Shown: positions 20,517-32,514, counted from the stretch's first letter. The stretch is DNA of 64,000 nucleotides from Trichobilharzia szidati (GCA_944472155.2 OX235271.1:38118633-38182632), one strand, 5' to 3'. Numbers and translations are program-made. The notes: generated by a model not told the origin, from the letters alone.

Positions 20517-22037
20517 TTACCATGGCAAGGAAAGACTAATAACTGCTTCTTTCTGAACACATAAATCTGGTTTGAAGCGTTTGATAGAAATTGCTTCGGC
20601 AAACTTGAGGAGAATGGAGCTCCTTTGTCTATTGATAATTTTAAAGGATTTCTCGATTTCCACCTCATGACCCGTGTCGAGGAGATGCCTGGCGATGGCA
20701 CTGTTTAAAGAATTTGGTCCCTTTAGACGTAAGCTTTTTGGTACATGTTCAGAAAATCGTAGATATGCCCTTCTTTCTGTCCTTCCAATGTAACTGCTCC
20801 CGCAGATGCATGTAAATTTGTATATGCAGTTGGAGTTCACATGAGAGGGATATCTATCGATTTTTGATTGCACCAAAGAGCAAGTTGTTTGATAAACGGG
20901 AACGAGCTTGGCTGCAGGATAGGCTATAGCTAGTGATGTACTCAGCCTTCTGTTGGTCATCGCTGTAATGTTTTCACCTTTATAATCAAGCTGAAAGTAT
21001 ATTGGTTTTTTTTCCACTGTGATTTGTTTTACATTTTTGACTTCAGATCTTCCATACTTGTTGATGAACCTTTGAGGGTATCCATTTCTCTTCAATGTCT
21101 TTTCAAGAAACTCAAATTCTTCCTCTAATTTCTCTATAGAGCATATTCTTCTCGCTCTATAGTACAGAGTCTTGACTAGACCGCGTTTAAAGCTATTTGG
21201 ACAAAAGCTATTGAAATGTAAGTATTGTCCTTTCCATGTAGGCTTTCGATAAATTGACTTTTGAAGACTACCGTCTTCTAGGCGTTCCATGGCAATGTCG
21301 AGGAAGTGAAACTTTCCGTCACTTTCATGTTCCATAGTAAACTCAATATTTCTGTGTGCATCATTGAATAATCCGAGTAAGTGTGAAGCATGACTTTCAT
21401 TGTTGCACACTATAAATGTGTCATCAACATATCGACAGTAGGAATTTGTTTCGTCGATTGCATGCTTCAACTTTGTTCTTTCAAGGTTGGACATGAATAT
21501 ATCTGCTAAAACAGGGCTAAGTGGACTGCCCATAGCTACACCATCAATTTGGCGGTAAAGAGTGTTGTCAAATTGGAATTGCACATCTGTGGTACACATA
21601 AGGAGTAGGCGTTTGAATTCCGACTCTGGGAGTGGAAGAAGATCAGAGTGCTGACAAATGATCTCAATAGTTTCGTTGATTGGAATCATTGTGAATAAGG
21701 AGGTTACGTCAAATGACACCATGAACTTATTTAAAACGTTCATGTGGTTCACACTTTCCGAGAAATGAAATGAGTCCTTCATAGTGTGCGCGCCTAGCCG
21801 TTGACGAATAGGTTCCAACTTCTCTGCAAGCCAACGTGCCACCTTATGTTGGGGCGAGTTGATCATTGAAAGTATGGGTCTCAGGGGGACTTGTTTTTTG
21901 TGTATCTTCGGAACGCCATACATGTGTGGCAAGCGGGACCCTCGAGGTTTCAAATCATTGTACGTAGTGTTGTCAATCAATTCCTTCTTTAGCAGATCTC
22001 TCAGTGCGTTTGTGATACGTTTTTCGACTGCAATCAA
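20517..22037 (-). CDS. Penelope-like reverse transcriptase with GIY-YIG endonuclease (5'-truncated)
   Basis: An uninterrupted frame of about 505 codons. RT blocks: LPHMYGVPKIHK and PLRPILSMINSP near the start, VSFDVTSLFT, DGVAMGSPLSPVLADIFM, RYVDDTFIVC (about 21420-21434) with the catalytic Asp pair, and HFLDIAMERL. The C-terminal GIY-YIG module reads IYKFTCICGSSYIGRTERR with a downstream Glu-containing helix, ending LPW. It would nick DNA and prime reverse transcription. The frame is open at its 5' end up to the arm junction at 22029, so the N-terminal third expected for this family is missing and the first codon is not a true start. No inactivating change is seen in what remains. Confidence 0.9.
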   Translation of the reverse strand: MIAVEKRITNALRDLLKKELIDNTTYNDLKPRGSRLPHMYGVPKIHKKQVPLRPILSMINSPQHKVARWLAEKLEPIRQRLGAHTMKDSFHFSESVNHMNVLNKFMVSFDVTSLFTMIPINETIEIICQHSDLLPLPESEFKRLLLMCTTDVQFQFDNTLYRQIDGVAMGSPLSPVLADIFMSNLERTKLKHAIDETNSYCRYVDDTFIVCNNESHASHLLGLFNDAHRNIEFTMEHESDGKFHFLDIAMERLEDGSLQKSIYRKPTWKGQYLHFNSFCPNSFKRGLVKTLYYRARRICSIEKLEEEFEFLEKTLKRNGYPQRFINKYGRSEVKNVKQITVEKKPIYFQLDYKGENITAMTNRRLSTSLAIAYPAAKLVPVYQTTCSLVQSKIDRYPSHVNSNCIYKFTCICGSSYIGRTERRAYLRFSEHVPKSLRLKGPNSLNSAIARHLLDTGHEVEIEKSFKIINRQRSSILLKFAEAISIKRFKPDLCVQKEAVISLSLPW

Positions 22038-22060
22038 AAATCGATAGATATCCCTCTCAT

Positions 22061-22384
22061 GTGAACTCCAACTGCATATACAAATTTACATGCATCTGCG
22101 GGAGCAGTTACATTGGAAGGACAGAAAGAAGGGCATATCTACGATTTTCTGAACATGTACCAAAAAGCTTACGTCTAAAGGGACCAAATTCTTTAAACAG
22201 TGCCATCGCCAGGCATCTCCTCGACACGGGTCATGAGGTGGAAATCGAGAAATCCTTTAAAATTATCAATAGACAAAGGAGCTCCATTCTCCTCAAGTTT
22301 GCCGAAGCAATTTCTATCAAACGCTTCAAACCAGATTTATGTGTTCAGAAAGAAGCAGTTATTAGTCTTTCCTTGCCATGGTAA
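22061..22384 (+). pseudogene. Truncated Penelope GIY-YIG copy (inverted arm)
   Basis: 107 codons identical to the C-terminus of the minus-strand frame, from NCIYKFTCICGSSYIGRTE to SLSLPW. It has no RT and is only the mirror arm of the insertion. The GIY-YIG residues are intact. Confidence 0.85.
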
Positions 22385-22767
22385 CTGGATGTCTTTATTC
22401 TCTGATCTGATTACGTAATCTTTGTCTTTAACCTCACCCCTCCTTTTTTTATTTTTATTTTTAAAATCTGTAATATTGCTTGTCTCTTGTTTCTATGACG
22501 TGATTTGAACTCAGTACATGGTTACAAAATTTATTAGTTACTCATCATCTTATTCACCTCTCGTCTTTATTACGTAACTCTTTTACCATTGTATGCATAC
22601 ATCTATTTTGTGTAAACTCGAACTGCCTGTGAAAAAACTATATAAGCGCAATTTTCTGAGCACTGTTCACTTACTGTGGAACCTTCTGTCAACTGACAAC
22701 ATGTAAAATTTGCAATTATGTAAAAAACTTTTCTGTACGTAAACCTCACAATTTATTTAGGCTGTAA

Positions 22768-22817
22768 GCAGCTGATGAGAAGCCGACGAAATAAATGATG
22801 GTACCATATTATTCTGC
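22768..22817 (+). ncRNA. Hammerhead-like motif, mirror copy
   Basis: Plus-strand twin of 20084-20133: GCAG at 22768-22771, CTGATGA 22772-22778, GAAA 22788-22791, CTGC 22814-22817. Predicted cleavage would fall just before 22814. Confidence 0.55.
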
Positions 22818-22967
22818 ACAAACCACTGTTGTTCTTGCTTTATATATAGTATATTTCTCCTATTCACCCTAATTAACATTAATTATTCATCATATTGAAT
22901 TTATTTATTTAATTCTTTTTGCATTCCGAGTGGAATATAGGGTTCCAAGCTTCAGCTTTCAAAGTAG

Positions 22968-24430
22968 GTTGCCCCTTTATTGTCTCCTGTTTGTAATCTA
23001 TGGTGACAACACCCTTATGTACTGACAGTCTTACCTACTTACCTTATCGTTATTATTATTATTATTATTATCTACAATTGTCTGCATATATATGCATATG
23101 ACTTCCCTGTCAGTACTAGAAACCAAAGAAGCACTGCCATTAACAATCCTGTTGTATTATCTTTACAACTGTTTTCAGTATTTATTGATAAGATTAGATG
23201 CAATATTGCACGAAATGCTGAAAATCCCACATTGTAACATTAGTCGTATGTTGGAATGAAGCAAATTATTACTATTATTAAGAAAATTAACCATGCAGCT
23301 GTCAAAAATGCTTGCATCATAATCCAAGGAATCGAGTTTGTAATCGTGGAAGTCGGACGATATCATCATCGAGTTATGCAAGTTTGGGTCTTCTATTATT
23401 AGGCAGTCATTTGAGAATGTATGAAACCTGGCTGCTTCGGTGATGTGTAATTCCATGTTAATTAATTTATTGGATAATATGTCACAGTGAAACAGCATGA
23501 TTTACTGGATAACATCTCGAGTTCAATTTATTGTCCATAATCATATGAACTGATATCCTTGTTATAATATTTATTGGTCAGTGGTGAGTAGCAGATATCA
23601 CGTGTCTAGTCATTAGTGGCACTAATTGAATTCGATCAGTCGACGGTGCTTTGTGGTCATTACGAGTGTACATTATTACTACTATGAGGTGGTTGGTAAC
23701 GATCAGCAGATTGCTCTGGACATTTTGTCTGTGACAGTTGCCACTCGTCAGCAAGGTTTGTGTTCAACGTCTTTGGTGGACTAACATCCAGTCGTTGTTT
23801 CACACCGTCATCACTCAGCAAAGCTGTTGGAAAATGTCACCAGTGAGCAGCACAAGCGAAGACTATCTGAGATATTTTCAGTATTGTGCTACGTTGAGCT
23901 GATAATAACTGCAAACTTTGACCGAGATGTTTATGAGGAAGGGAAGCGCAGGACGAACTGAGACTATAGGCGGTCTAACTAAACAGGGAGTACATGTGCT
24001 CAGACGACGGGAGCTGGAGGGCAGCCTCTTTCTCTCTGAAACAGTGATATATTTCACGCCTGTAAAATGTGTGAGCATGTGTGAGCACTGATACAAGGAG
24101 GAAACAACACTTTATGTAGAACAAACAGGCAGTGGATTGACAGATAGCACATAAAGGGAATAGACTGAGAACTAGATTTACCAGGAATATGACACCCATG
24201 TTAATCAATTCTCAGTCACTGAATCTGCTGCAGTAAAGACGCACCCTCAACCAGATCCACTAAACTCTGTGTGTTTCAATACCTAATTAAATACTATCCT
24301 GATGAGTAATTTGTAAGTATTCATGAATAAACAAAAAATAAAAATACGCATTCATTTGGAGAATATGTTCACCAGGGTGTGTGTTCACTTGAATAGAATG
24401 AAAGGCGGTGTAATTTATCCAGGTAGAGGT
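22968..24430 (+). repeat. Repeat block A (copies at 53028-54510 inverted and 58913-60345 direct)
   Basis: About 1.46 kb nearly identical to two blocks 30-37 kb away. It includes an (ATT)n run near 23050, a segment TGATTTACTGGATAACATCTCGAG near 23500, and on the minus strand a decayed SINE with CTTGCTGACGAGTGGCAACT near 23755. A 93-107-codon minus frame (23175-23498, containing EDPNLHNSMMISSDFHDYK) is kept in all three copies without a known motif. Confidence 0.85.
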
Positions 24431-24479
24431 ATATATATAGACTTATGTCTCACCTGACACCCCTCCCTACACTGTTGTT

Positions 24480-24905
24480 TGGTGTATTTCATTCAACTCG
24501 CGTTTCTGTCGCTCGTCGATGAACTGGATAATCTTTTGTTTCGCCATCCTTCTGTCTTCTATCAGTCTCCATGGGTCTGTAGTGAGCCACTGTTTGTCCC
24601 GTCTCTTCTTTCTGCCTAGAACTTCCATGCATGTTTGACTCCACAGCGCTTTCAGCCTGCTCCAGTGCTTTTACAGGCTGTTCTCTTCACCAGTGTTGAT
24701 ATGTGTCTCCATTTTTGTGTTGAATCGTGTGATCATTATACTGGATGAGAGCACTTCCCATTGTATCAGGTCCTTCGTTGCCGTTGGTGGCATCATGAAA
24801 GCCACTGACTGCCTCAGTTTGCTCGTGGTTGTCTTCTGGGTGACCAGATTCGATCACTCCGTTGAAAATCTCGACATTGGACTCTCATTGCATCTGCTTT
24901 CACAT
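24480..24905 (-). pseudogene. RTE-like fragment (linker region)
   Basis: The minus strand encodes the RTE linker with LGRKKRRDKQWLT, IQFIDER and QKRELN-like text, truncated at about 24490 where block A-adjacent sequence starts. Close copies lie at 31640-31925, 36896-37181 (opposite orientation) and 57150-57420. Confidence 0.75.
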
Positions 24906-25098
24906 ATATCCAGTACGTGAATAACATGTGTTGAACAGTCACCAATTGGCAAACTGTTAGTAATAGGAAATAATAGTCAACAAGAGTAGTATTCACACGA
25001 CCAGAGTAGGAAAGCAAACCAATGAACAAAAGTGCTATCATTGCCTGGTTAGAAAAAGCAAATAAATGATATATAGATATATATATGCAACTAAGCAA
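24814..25098 (-). CDS. Small hydrophobic open frame, one of four copies
   Basis: About 94 codons with MIALLFIGLLSYSGRVNTT near the start, a signal-peptide-like stretch, then YYFLLLTVCQLVT, a second hydrophobic segment. Almost the same protein is encoded at 31252-31536, 36502-36792 and 57557-57829. The codon after ...SYS ends in a phase-1 position as MEG signal exons do, but no good donor site follows. The tail (RDFQRSDRIWSPRRQPRAN) reads into RTE-type sequence. Not recognised as a family. Confidence 0.35.
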   Translation of the reverse strand: MLSCIYISIYHLFAFSNQAMIALLFIGLLSYSGRVNTTLVDYYFLLLTVCQLVTVQHMLFTYWIYVKADAMRVQCRDFQRSDRIWSPRRQPRAN

Positions 25099-28062
25099 AT
25101 GTCACACAGAATTTGAAAAAGAGAAATTATAAGAAAAATTTTATCAGAGAACGAAAGACGGGAAGATATCGGATGATTTACAAATACTTTTGTTTTCTGA
25201 TGTACACGTATTCACGGCGTGATTATCACTTCTATTAATAAATTGAACTTTATCACAGAACGTAAACAATTTTCTTTAAAGAAGGCATAATTAGTTAGAG
25301 ACAAAAGGTAAACTATGTCTCTCATTATACAGTAACTATTACAGCAGTTCATGCGATGGATACAGTTTTCACTTAGAATAATAGGCTACTTATATGCTGA
25401 CGAAATAATTCGCATTTCCATGACAAATGTGGCGAGTGGATTGTAAATACGAAGATCATATGCTATGGATGAAGACAATGAGTGACCATAATAGGAGGAT
25501 TTCGTGTGAGGAGTGAATGTTGACCAGTTATTTCAGCGCAGTTTAACGGGCTTGTTGACTGTTTAGTACACATAGACAGTACGCTTTTAAATAGCAGAAA
25601 GGAAGATTGTAGTTAGTAGTTCATCACGGAATGATCAACATTTAAAAGAAATAATATCACTGACTATGAAGCGCAACAGCTTGTTAGTGTCAGGTTGCAA
25701 GGCAGATGAGAAGACATAGCATTGAGTTGCTGGAAACTTGTGAGCGTAGATGAAACGCAAGTGGACTCTGTAAATGTTGAATGGACAGATAGACTACCTG
25801 TGAGACGGTTTCTTACATGCACCTGTCAGTTGTTTTCACAAGTTTCAATATGAAAAAAGACGATCTGAGTTAGCGACGAGAGTGAAAGATTTCAATCGAC
25901 ACCGTCATCGAGGAACACTGAAGTTTCTTGGAGCTGGATTTGACTTTATAGGCGAAATCATGTTTAACTGCGGTGTAAAAGATCCACTTACTTGTTGGTG
26001 AAATGTGAATTCTCATAAGGTAGACTGCTCTGAAATCTCAGTTAGATGACGTGAGTGGAATCGTGACAAAACAAGTGAAAGTGAGTTTCTCTGACCTTGT
26101 AACGTCTTCAGGGATTTCTCCGTATTGTTTATTGAAAATCAGATGTCAGTGATTAATTCTGTAAATTCATAAAATAACGAGTTACTTATTTCTGAAATTG
26201 ATCACACTTGTAGTGAAGGCAACATTTATTTAGATTCTCTTGAATCCTGACTACGTGTAGGTTCGATATTGCCAGTTGCTATTTTCAAGTAGGTACTAAT
26301 TGGTGTGTAATGGATTACGCAGCATTTACATTTGCAATGCGAAGTTGGCTCAGTTATCACGAAATCCGAAAACAAATTCACTCATCTTGATAAAGACCGG
26401 TAAAATGTTCAGTAATATTCAGTTCATTTTTCAGGAATTCTCCGACCTTTGGACCCCAATCTATAGCAATGATAGAAGCAATTAAACATTTGAGAAGGAA
26501 GAGAGCTGTTTAGTTGCATCAAAAACAAGGGTGAAAATTTCAAGGAAATGACTTACTATTTGATCTAGAGAATCACCTAATTCGTTATTGAAATGTTCTG
26601 CAGTGACTGAGGACATCATTTTCAGGCCAACTTACATTCAGCTGACTCCACATCTCTATTTATTCTGCCTACTACAGCTGAGGAAATCATATAATTGATT
26701 TGACTTGAAAGTAAGAAAAATCTGTCGGGAATTGTCACTGACAAATCCTCAAAATGCGTTTACAACTCACGCTTTAAAGACCATGTAGATCCATCTCTCA
26801 CTTCCACTAAGCAAAATCAATGTATCCTTCTCGAACTCGGAGACGATCAGCTTGTAATCTATCGCTTGAACTAATTGGTACACATATACACAGATGCTAA
26901 CAAACAAATCATGACATCAGTGAGTTTGGTTAGAAGGGGTAGACATCTCATAAAGTTGGACCGATTTTAGCATCGAGAAGACACATGCAAGCAAAACAAT
27001 TTCACATTAGCCAGTGATTTTTGTATCGATGGATACACTGTCTGATAAGGTGACAGGAACAGACAGCTGTCATTTATCAGAAGATCATTTCACGTAGTGA
27101 CAATATTTACTCCAAATGAAGGGACAAAAACACACTAGTGTTTGCCTGTCAGTAGAGATGCATCCAGGAGAACGAAAAAGGCAGCTATTCGAAGTGACAA
27201 GAGAGAGCAACCATAACAGTGAAATAAGGGTTTTGAATTGGTCGCATTTAAGCTGCGTGAAGCCGGTGAATTTCATATCGAAAGCAGTCTGATTGGTATA
27301 CAGAAATAGTCAAATTCTAAAGACAACATTTATTGGCCACTAATGGCGTCAACATAAGCTGAGAATTGAAAAGGACTTGCTATAGCTGAGGAATTGAAAT
27401 TCACACGATCACCGTATTATGAATGAAAACGTATTGTGATAATATAAGAAAATCACAATCCTCCATCATAACTAGAGCAGTAGTGGGAACACACACAATG
27501 AAAGAAGACGGCGAATGAACAACATAAATGAAGGAAGGAAAACTCTAAAGGTGGAAGTGAAATCACACGAATCCCTCAACAAGACTGAGCAAATGAAAAC
27601 TACACCTGGAGAATAATAGGGCTAGGAAAGCTGCCCAATTTCATTGTGCAACATCATGCTGAACATTGGAGGATATATCTCACTATGCATGCGGATGATT
27701 CATAGAGAGGCGAGAGGAATTAAAATCACCCAGTGACTGCGTCGTTCTGTAGCAAGAATGACATTATGCATGATAAGAATTTGCATGTAATCTCTTGATC
27801 ACAGAGACCAATGCAGAGTAGATATTCGAGAAGAAAGCATAGATGTCAGTGGATGAGCGAGAAAACGTAGAAAATGATTTCGAAAGGAAAGAAATTCATA
27901 AGATTGGAAGCAACGCATACGAGAGATTCCGAGGAATCCTACAACGCAACATTTCCAAAATTTACAATTAACGTAAACACGAACTGAATGTAACGCAGAG
28001 TTAGCGGTGTTTGTAGACGTGTGTCACGCATTGTCTTTTGATTAGGTTTAGTAATAACTCAC

Positions 28063-28118
28063 CGTCTGATAAATCCGCCAACATGGACATACATTTGCGA
28101 ATAATTCCCCCATGACAG
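28063..28118 (-). other. Possible micro-exon with good splice sites
   Basis: On the minus strand GCATGTTTTCAG precedes and GTGAGT follows a 56-nt open stretch. The length is not a multiple of three, unlike the MEG exons at 42-47 kb, so it may be a chance match or part of an older gene. Confidence 0.25.
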
Positions 28119-28482
28119 CTGAAAACATGCAATCTACAAGTTACACAATTTGCTTCTATGTATTCATTTGTCTCGTGACAGAGGTGCAAATATGTGTAGA
28201 ACATAGAAAAGAGTCAAATTAAGGCACCTCGTTTATTATCTGTAAGTGTCTTCGCATTTACACGATTTCATTCTCGATAGATGATGATTTGTTTTCGGAT
28301 GCATCTCTCTGGATTGCTTACTGCTGTATTTTTTCTTTTATTTCATATCTATTGTTGTACTGACTGGGTTGATAAGGGTCGCTTCATTTGGCAAATATGG
28401 ATATGCACAAACAACAGTGGCAGAATGTATCAATAGAACTGGTGCACTGTGGTAGAGTATAATTGCGTTGTGAGTACAGATT

Positions 28483-28594
28483 ATTTTGATAAAGTCTCAC
28501 AGTGTTTTACAGTATCATTTACTGATGACCTTTCTGGCACAATTTATCGCTCATAAACATATTACTGTATTACACTGTGAGACTTTATCAAAAT
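28483..28594. repeat. Short element with 22-bp perfect inverted ends
   Basis: ATTTTGATAAAGTCTCACAG at 28483 and its reverse complement ending at 28594 flank 68 bases. The interior (CATTTACTGATGACC...CAATTTATCGCTCATAA) resembles segments near 23500, 44860 and 51325, so this is one member of a small dispersed family. Confidence 0.65.
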
Positions 28595-29724
28595 AAATTT
28601 TATCCATAACGGAACCGTGACAGGGATCTTTCTTGGCATTTTCTCTTCCTAATATGTAGTCCGTCTATACAGGGCAAGTAGCTGATTGGTGTTTTTCCAC
28701 TACGATGCACGGAATTATCTGTAGTTACTTGAAATGTTGCCTGTATCCTGTGGCCAAATTTAGCGTTTATTTCATTGTTGTTATCATTGCTTTCTCTCAG
28801 TCCTATTGTAGTGTTTCATTTGAGTTTTGTTCCTATACATGTCTTGTATCTTCCACAAAACACCTTTGGTGATGACGCAAGGATTCACCGATGAATGTCA
28901 ACGTCAAAACTTGAATACTTTTTCTCATTAATCCTATTGCATCTCATGCATACATCAAAATCTCCTCAATTATAGGAAGTGGAGTAACGAACGATGTCAG
29001 CAATAATATCTCTGAATGAAAGCTGTCAGATTTAGAAGTTTACCTTCAATAACTCCTGGACATGTATATGTGCATAGATGAATATATAGTACAATCCATG
29101 TATCCATCATGCGGCTATTGTGAAAGCGATTAAACCCATCGTACGTTTCTCACTGTGCTAAATTGTATCGCATATCACTCAGACTCAGCATCAAAAATCA
29201 GAGAATTCCTGGGAAAGGAGATGAACACAATGAACATTTCACCAGAGTCTATTAGGCTGGACAGATTTGCACTGACGTTTCATATTCGCTCACATACCAG
29301 CGATGCTCACTGACACCAGTTTATAGTAAACTACAATATGACGATCAATATAGTTTCATTTGTCGCGTTCTATTTCAGTGATTACAGACAAAACTAATCC
29401 TGGCCATTGAAAATTTCTGTTGATTTACAGAATCGATCAGTGAGATGAAAGGCCCCATAGACGTAGTGGAAGGAGAATGGTCTGCGTTGCAGGCTTAGAC
29501 GAATCTCATTTCCACTAATTTCATCTTGCACACATTCATCATTGTAAATGTCTCATGTTGGAATAAATATTCCAGGAAGTGTGAAGCAGATAAACTTCTT
29601 TCTGCACAGCCATCTACCTTTGTCAGTTTGGAGTTCATTGTGAAAACTTTTACAGAACACATTGGCCTTAGATCGCTGTAGGCATTCAGCAGAATACCCT
29701 GTACCTAGTTTTCGTGCTTGTTAA

Positions 29725-29803
29725 CACTGACTGGCAGAATTCAGTCTGCACCGAACCAAGGACTAGATACAGGTCATTGGTTAACACCAATTGGCTACTC
29801 AAA
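29725..29803 (+). repeat. SINE 3' fragment
   Basis: GCAGAATTCAGTCTGCACCGAA and GGACTAGA match the tail of the hammerhead SINE at 63.6-63.85 kb with several changes. Confidence 0.6.
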
Positions 29804-30540
29804 GTATAAAACATATCGTTAACTAGCACAAAATTGTAAACTCCTCTCTTTACTTCAGACAGATTTGAATCGATTTCCATGGCGAACAGAAGTGAAACCA
29901 ATATGTGTAAGTGAATGTCAACTTTATTGTTGAGAAATAATAACTGTTTCAGACGTGAGATGCCAAAGGATGAAATATGAAGCTTATTACCAACCGGATA
30001 TCTACACGGGTTAGTGAAATGTTTTGTAAATTTGTTTGCATTATTGTGCATTCTAAACCAAATGACAGCTAGATGGTGGAAGTGAGTATTACGCAGACAT
30101 TTGACAGCACATAAACAGGCTGCAAGACATGATCGATCAGCTATTTGTAGAGTCCTCATCATATTGATGGACAAGTTAGTGAGGGTACATATGAGGCAAT
30201 GGTTGTTTCCTACTACTTTATCTGAGCAGTGTTTAGATAGTGGTGAATAAATCTCACCAGTGGAATTACAAATGCCAAATTCTCAACCTATGGAAAGTGA
30301 TAGTCTGTAGGTTGAACACTCAGACTCTTGTAACTAGACGACGATGGATATGAGGAATCCTCCTACATTGTGAATGCCCATTTATCATCTGTAATTCTTC
30401 AATAAAACCTTATGTTGTGACTCACAACTCTGGTCGATTATATCCGATCGTTTTTGACTGATTGTGTATTTCATTCATTAGATTACTCATCTCTTATTAA
30501 AAAAGCGAATGTCAGATACTGTATGAAATGGTATGTTGTT

Positions 30541-30830
30541 TAATCTATGCTGGTTTCTGATGGTTGCGCATTTGGCATCGTTGCAGCCTGTTCACTTATG
30601 TCTGCATGCAGTATGACGTGTGTTGTTTTCGATTCCCATTATGCACTGAAGACTAATGATAGGATGGGATCTCGGTCGATTGACGAAGGTGTAGTCGTCC
30701 ACACAGTTGAAGATAATTTCACATGAAATTTGAAAATGCTGAATCGGACTGCTAACAAATATATAAATATAATCAATCACTGTGGATTTACTAACATCAG
30801 TATACCTGTACATATATGGATTCAGCCCGT
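30541..30830 (+). repeat. Dispersed repeat shared with 31.98 kb, 37.2 kb and 56.83-57.1 kb
   Basis: The text GCGCATTTGGCATCGTTGCA...TGTCTGCATGCAG(T/C)ATGACGTGTGTTGTTTTCGATTCC occurs here, at 31990 and 37246 in the same orientation, and inverted at about 57020-57110. The inverted copy matches over almost the whole stretch, including GAAAATGCTGAATCG and AAATATATAAA. Confidence 0.75.
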
Positions 30831-31251
30831 TCAGCGGCTTTGAAATGTCTGGTCAACCTTCATTTCCCACACTAAATCCTCGCATTATGATCACTCATCG
30901 TCTTCATCCATTGCATGCTCTTTTCGTAATTACAATCAGCTCACCACATATTAGCAGTCTGTTATTCTAAGTGAAAACTGTATCCGTCACTTAACCTGCT
31001 GTTATTGTTGCGTATAATGAGAGAAATAGTATATCCTTTCTCTCTGAATAATTATGCCTTCTTTAAAGAAAATTGTTTACGTTCTGTGATAAAGTTCAAT
31101 TTATTAATAGAAGTGATAATCACGCCGTGAATACGTGTACATCAGAAAACAAAAGTATTTGTAAATCATCCGATATCTTCCCGTCTTTCGTTCTCTGATA
31201 AAATTTTTCTTATAATTTCTCTTTTTCAAATTCTGTGTGACATTTGCTTAG

Positions 31252-31536
31252 TTGCATATATATATATATATATCTATATATCATTTATTTGCTTTTTCTG
31301 ACCAGGCAATGATAGCACTTTTGTTCATTGGTTTGCTTTCCTACTCTGGTCGTGTGAATACTACTCTTGTTGACTATTATTTCCTATTACTAACAGTTTG
31401 CCAATTGGTGACTGTTCAACACATGTTATTCACGTACTGGATATTTGTGAAAGCAGATGCAATGAGAGTCCAATGTCGAGATGTTCAACGGAGTGATCGA
31501 ATCTGGTCACCCAGAAGACAACCACGAGCAAACTGA
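31252..31536 (+). CDS. Small hydrophobic open frame, copy in tandem unit 1
   Basis: Same product as 24814-25098 on the other strand; it differs by WIF for WIY and a single change near the RTE junction. Preceded by a (TA)n run. Coding status unproven. Confidence 0.35.
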   Translation: MHIYIYISIYHLFAFSDQAMIALLFIGLLSYSGRVNTTLVDYYFLLLTVCQLVTVQHMLFTYWIFVKADAMRVQCRDVQRSDRIWSPRRQPRAN

Positions 31537-31639
31537 GGCAGTCAGTGGCTTTCATGATGCCACCAACGGCAACGAAGGACCTGATACAATGGGAAGTGCT
31601 CTCATCCAGTATAATGATCACACGATTCAACACAAAAAT

Positions 31640-31925
31640 GGAGACACATATCAACACTGGTGAAGAGAACAGCCTGTAAAAGCACTGGAGCAGGCTGAAA
31701 GCGCTGTGGAGTCAAACATGCATGGAAGTTCTAGGCAGAAAGAAGAGACGGGACAAACAGTGGCTCACTACAGACACACGAAGACTGATAGAAAAGAGAG
31801 GGATGGCGAAACAAAAGATTATTCAGTTCATCGACGAGCGACAGAAACAGGAGTTGAATGCAAGCTACAAAACTTCGAACAGGAAACTGACGGAATCCTT
31901 CGAGGTGGAGATGGGACTAAAAGGA
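31640..31925 (+). pseudogene. RTE-like fragment with internal deletion, unit 1
   Basis: LGRKKRRDKQWLTTDT, IQFIDERQKQELNASYKT, then directly NRKLTESFEVEMG. In a complete RTE protein more than 200 residues separate these two parts, so an internal deletion joined linker to RT. The same join is present at 37181 and at 57175-57250. Confidence 0.8.
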
Positions 31926-32514
31926 GCTTCCTCTTATTAAGAAAGCAAATATCAGATTCAGTATGAAGTGATATGTTGGTTGGTATGATGGTTGCGCATT
32001 TGGCATCGTTGCAGCCTGTTCACTTGTGTCTGCATGCAGCATGACGTGTGTTGTTTTCGATTCCGGTAATACACCTTGAATATACCTCGAAAGAAGTGAG
32101 ACGAAATAAGCGGCTTCTACCACAGAAGACTATATTATTTTTGTTTTCAGCTCGAATCCACAATGTATTTTGGTTCAAGTATGGAATTTTCAGCATGGAT
32201 ATCGGTAGCCCAAATTTCGCAGGCCGTCAATTGATATCGGGTGTGCATCGGCAGGGACTTCAAACCTCAGACACTGTGCATGATCGGCGAGAGTTGTAAC
32301 CACTATGCCACAGACGCACAGCGTACTGTGGCCACATGAATGAATATGTCTAATTTTCTCACTATCCTTGACGCAATCTTACAAATCTGGTATGTGGATA
32401 TTGCACTGGAAGAAGAATAATTAGAGTACTTGCGAACAAGCACAGCTTCTCTTTGCAGAGAATAGCTTCATCACTTGCAACAGATGTAGCATGACAGTCA
32501 CTGTCAATTATTAT

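Larger units (their letters stand above)
20014..22857 (-). mobile_element. Palindromic Penelope-like element insertion with 16-bp target duplications
   Basis: A 16-bp direct repeat, ATATATAGTATATTTC, lies at 20014-20029 and 22842-22857 and brackets the insertion. Inside, 20059-20872 and 22029-22842 are 814-bp inverted arms, essentially identical, around an 1156-bp unique core. The minus-strand half codes for RT and GIY-YIG; the plus-strand half is a 5'-truncated copy of the 3' end only. The junction at 22029 falls in a short shared TGCAATCAAAAATCG. Head-to-head, 5'-truncated copies are a known habit of Penelope-like elements. Both arms end in a hammerhead-like fold. Confidence 0.9.
25110..30540. 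other. 5.4 kb without recognised gene
   Basis: From 25110 to about 25560 it matches, inverted, 30850-31250 and 36080-36500. The rest shows no long frame and no transposon protein. Points seen: a 22-bp perfect inverted repeat at 28483-28594, a SINE tail fragment at 29725-29803, and one possible micro-exon at 28063-28118. A 162-codon minus frame at 29686-30174 overlaps the SINE fragment and has no recognised motif. Confidence 0.45.
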
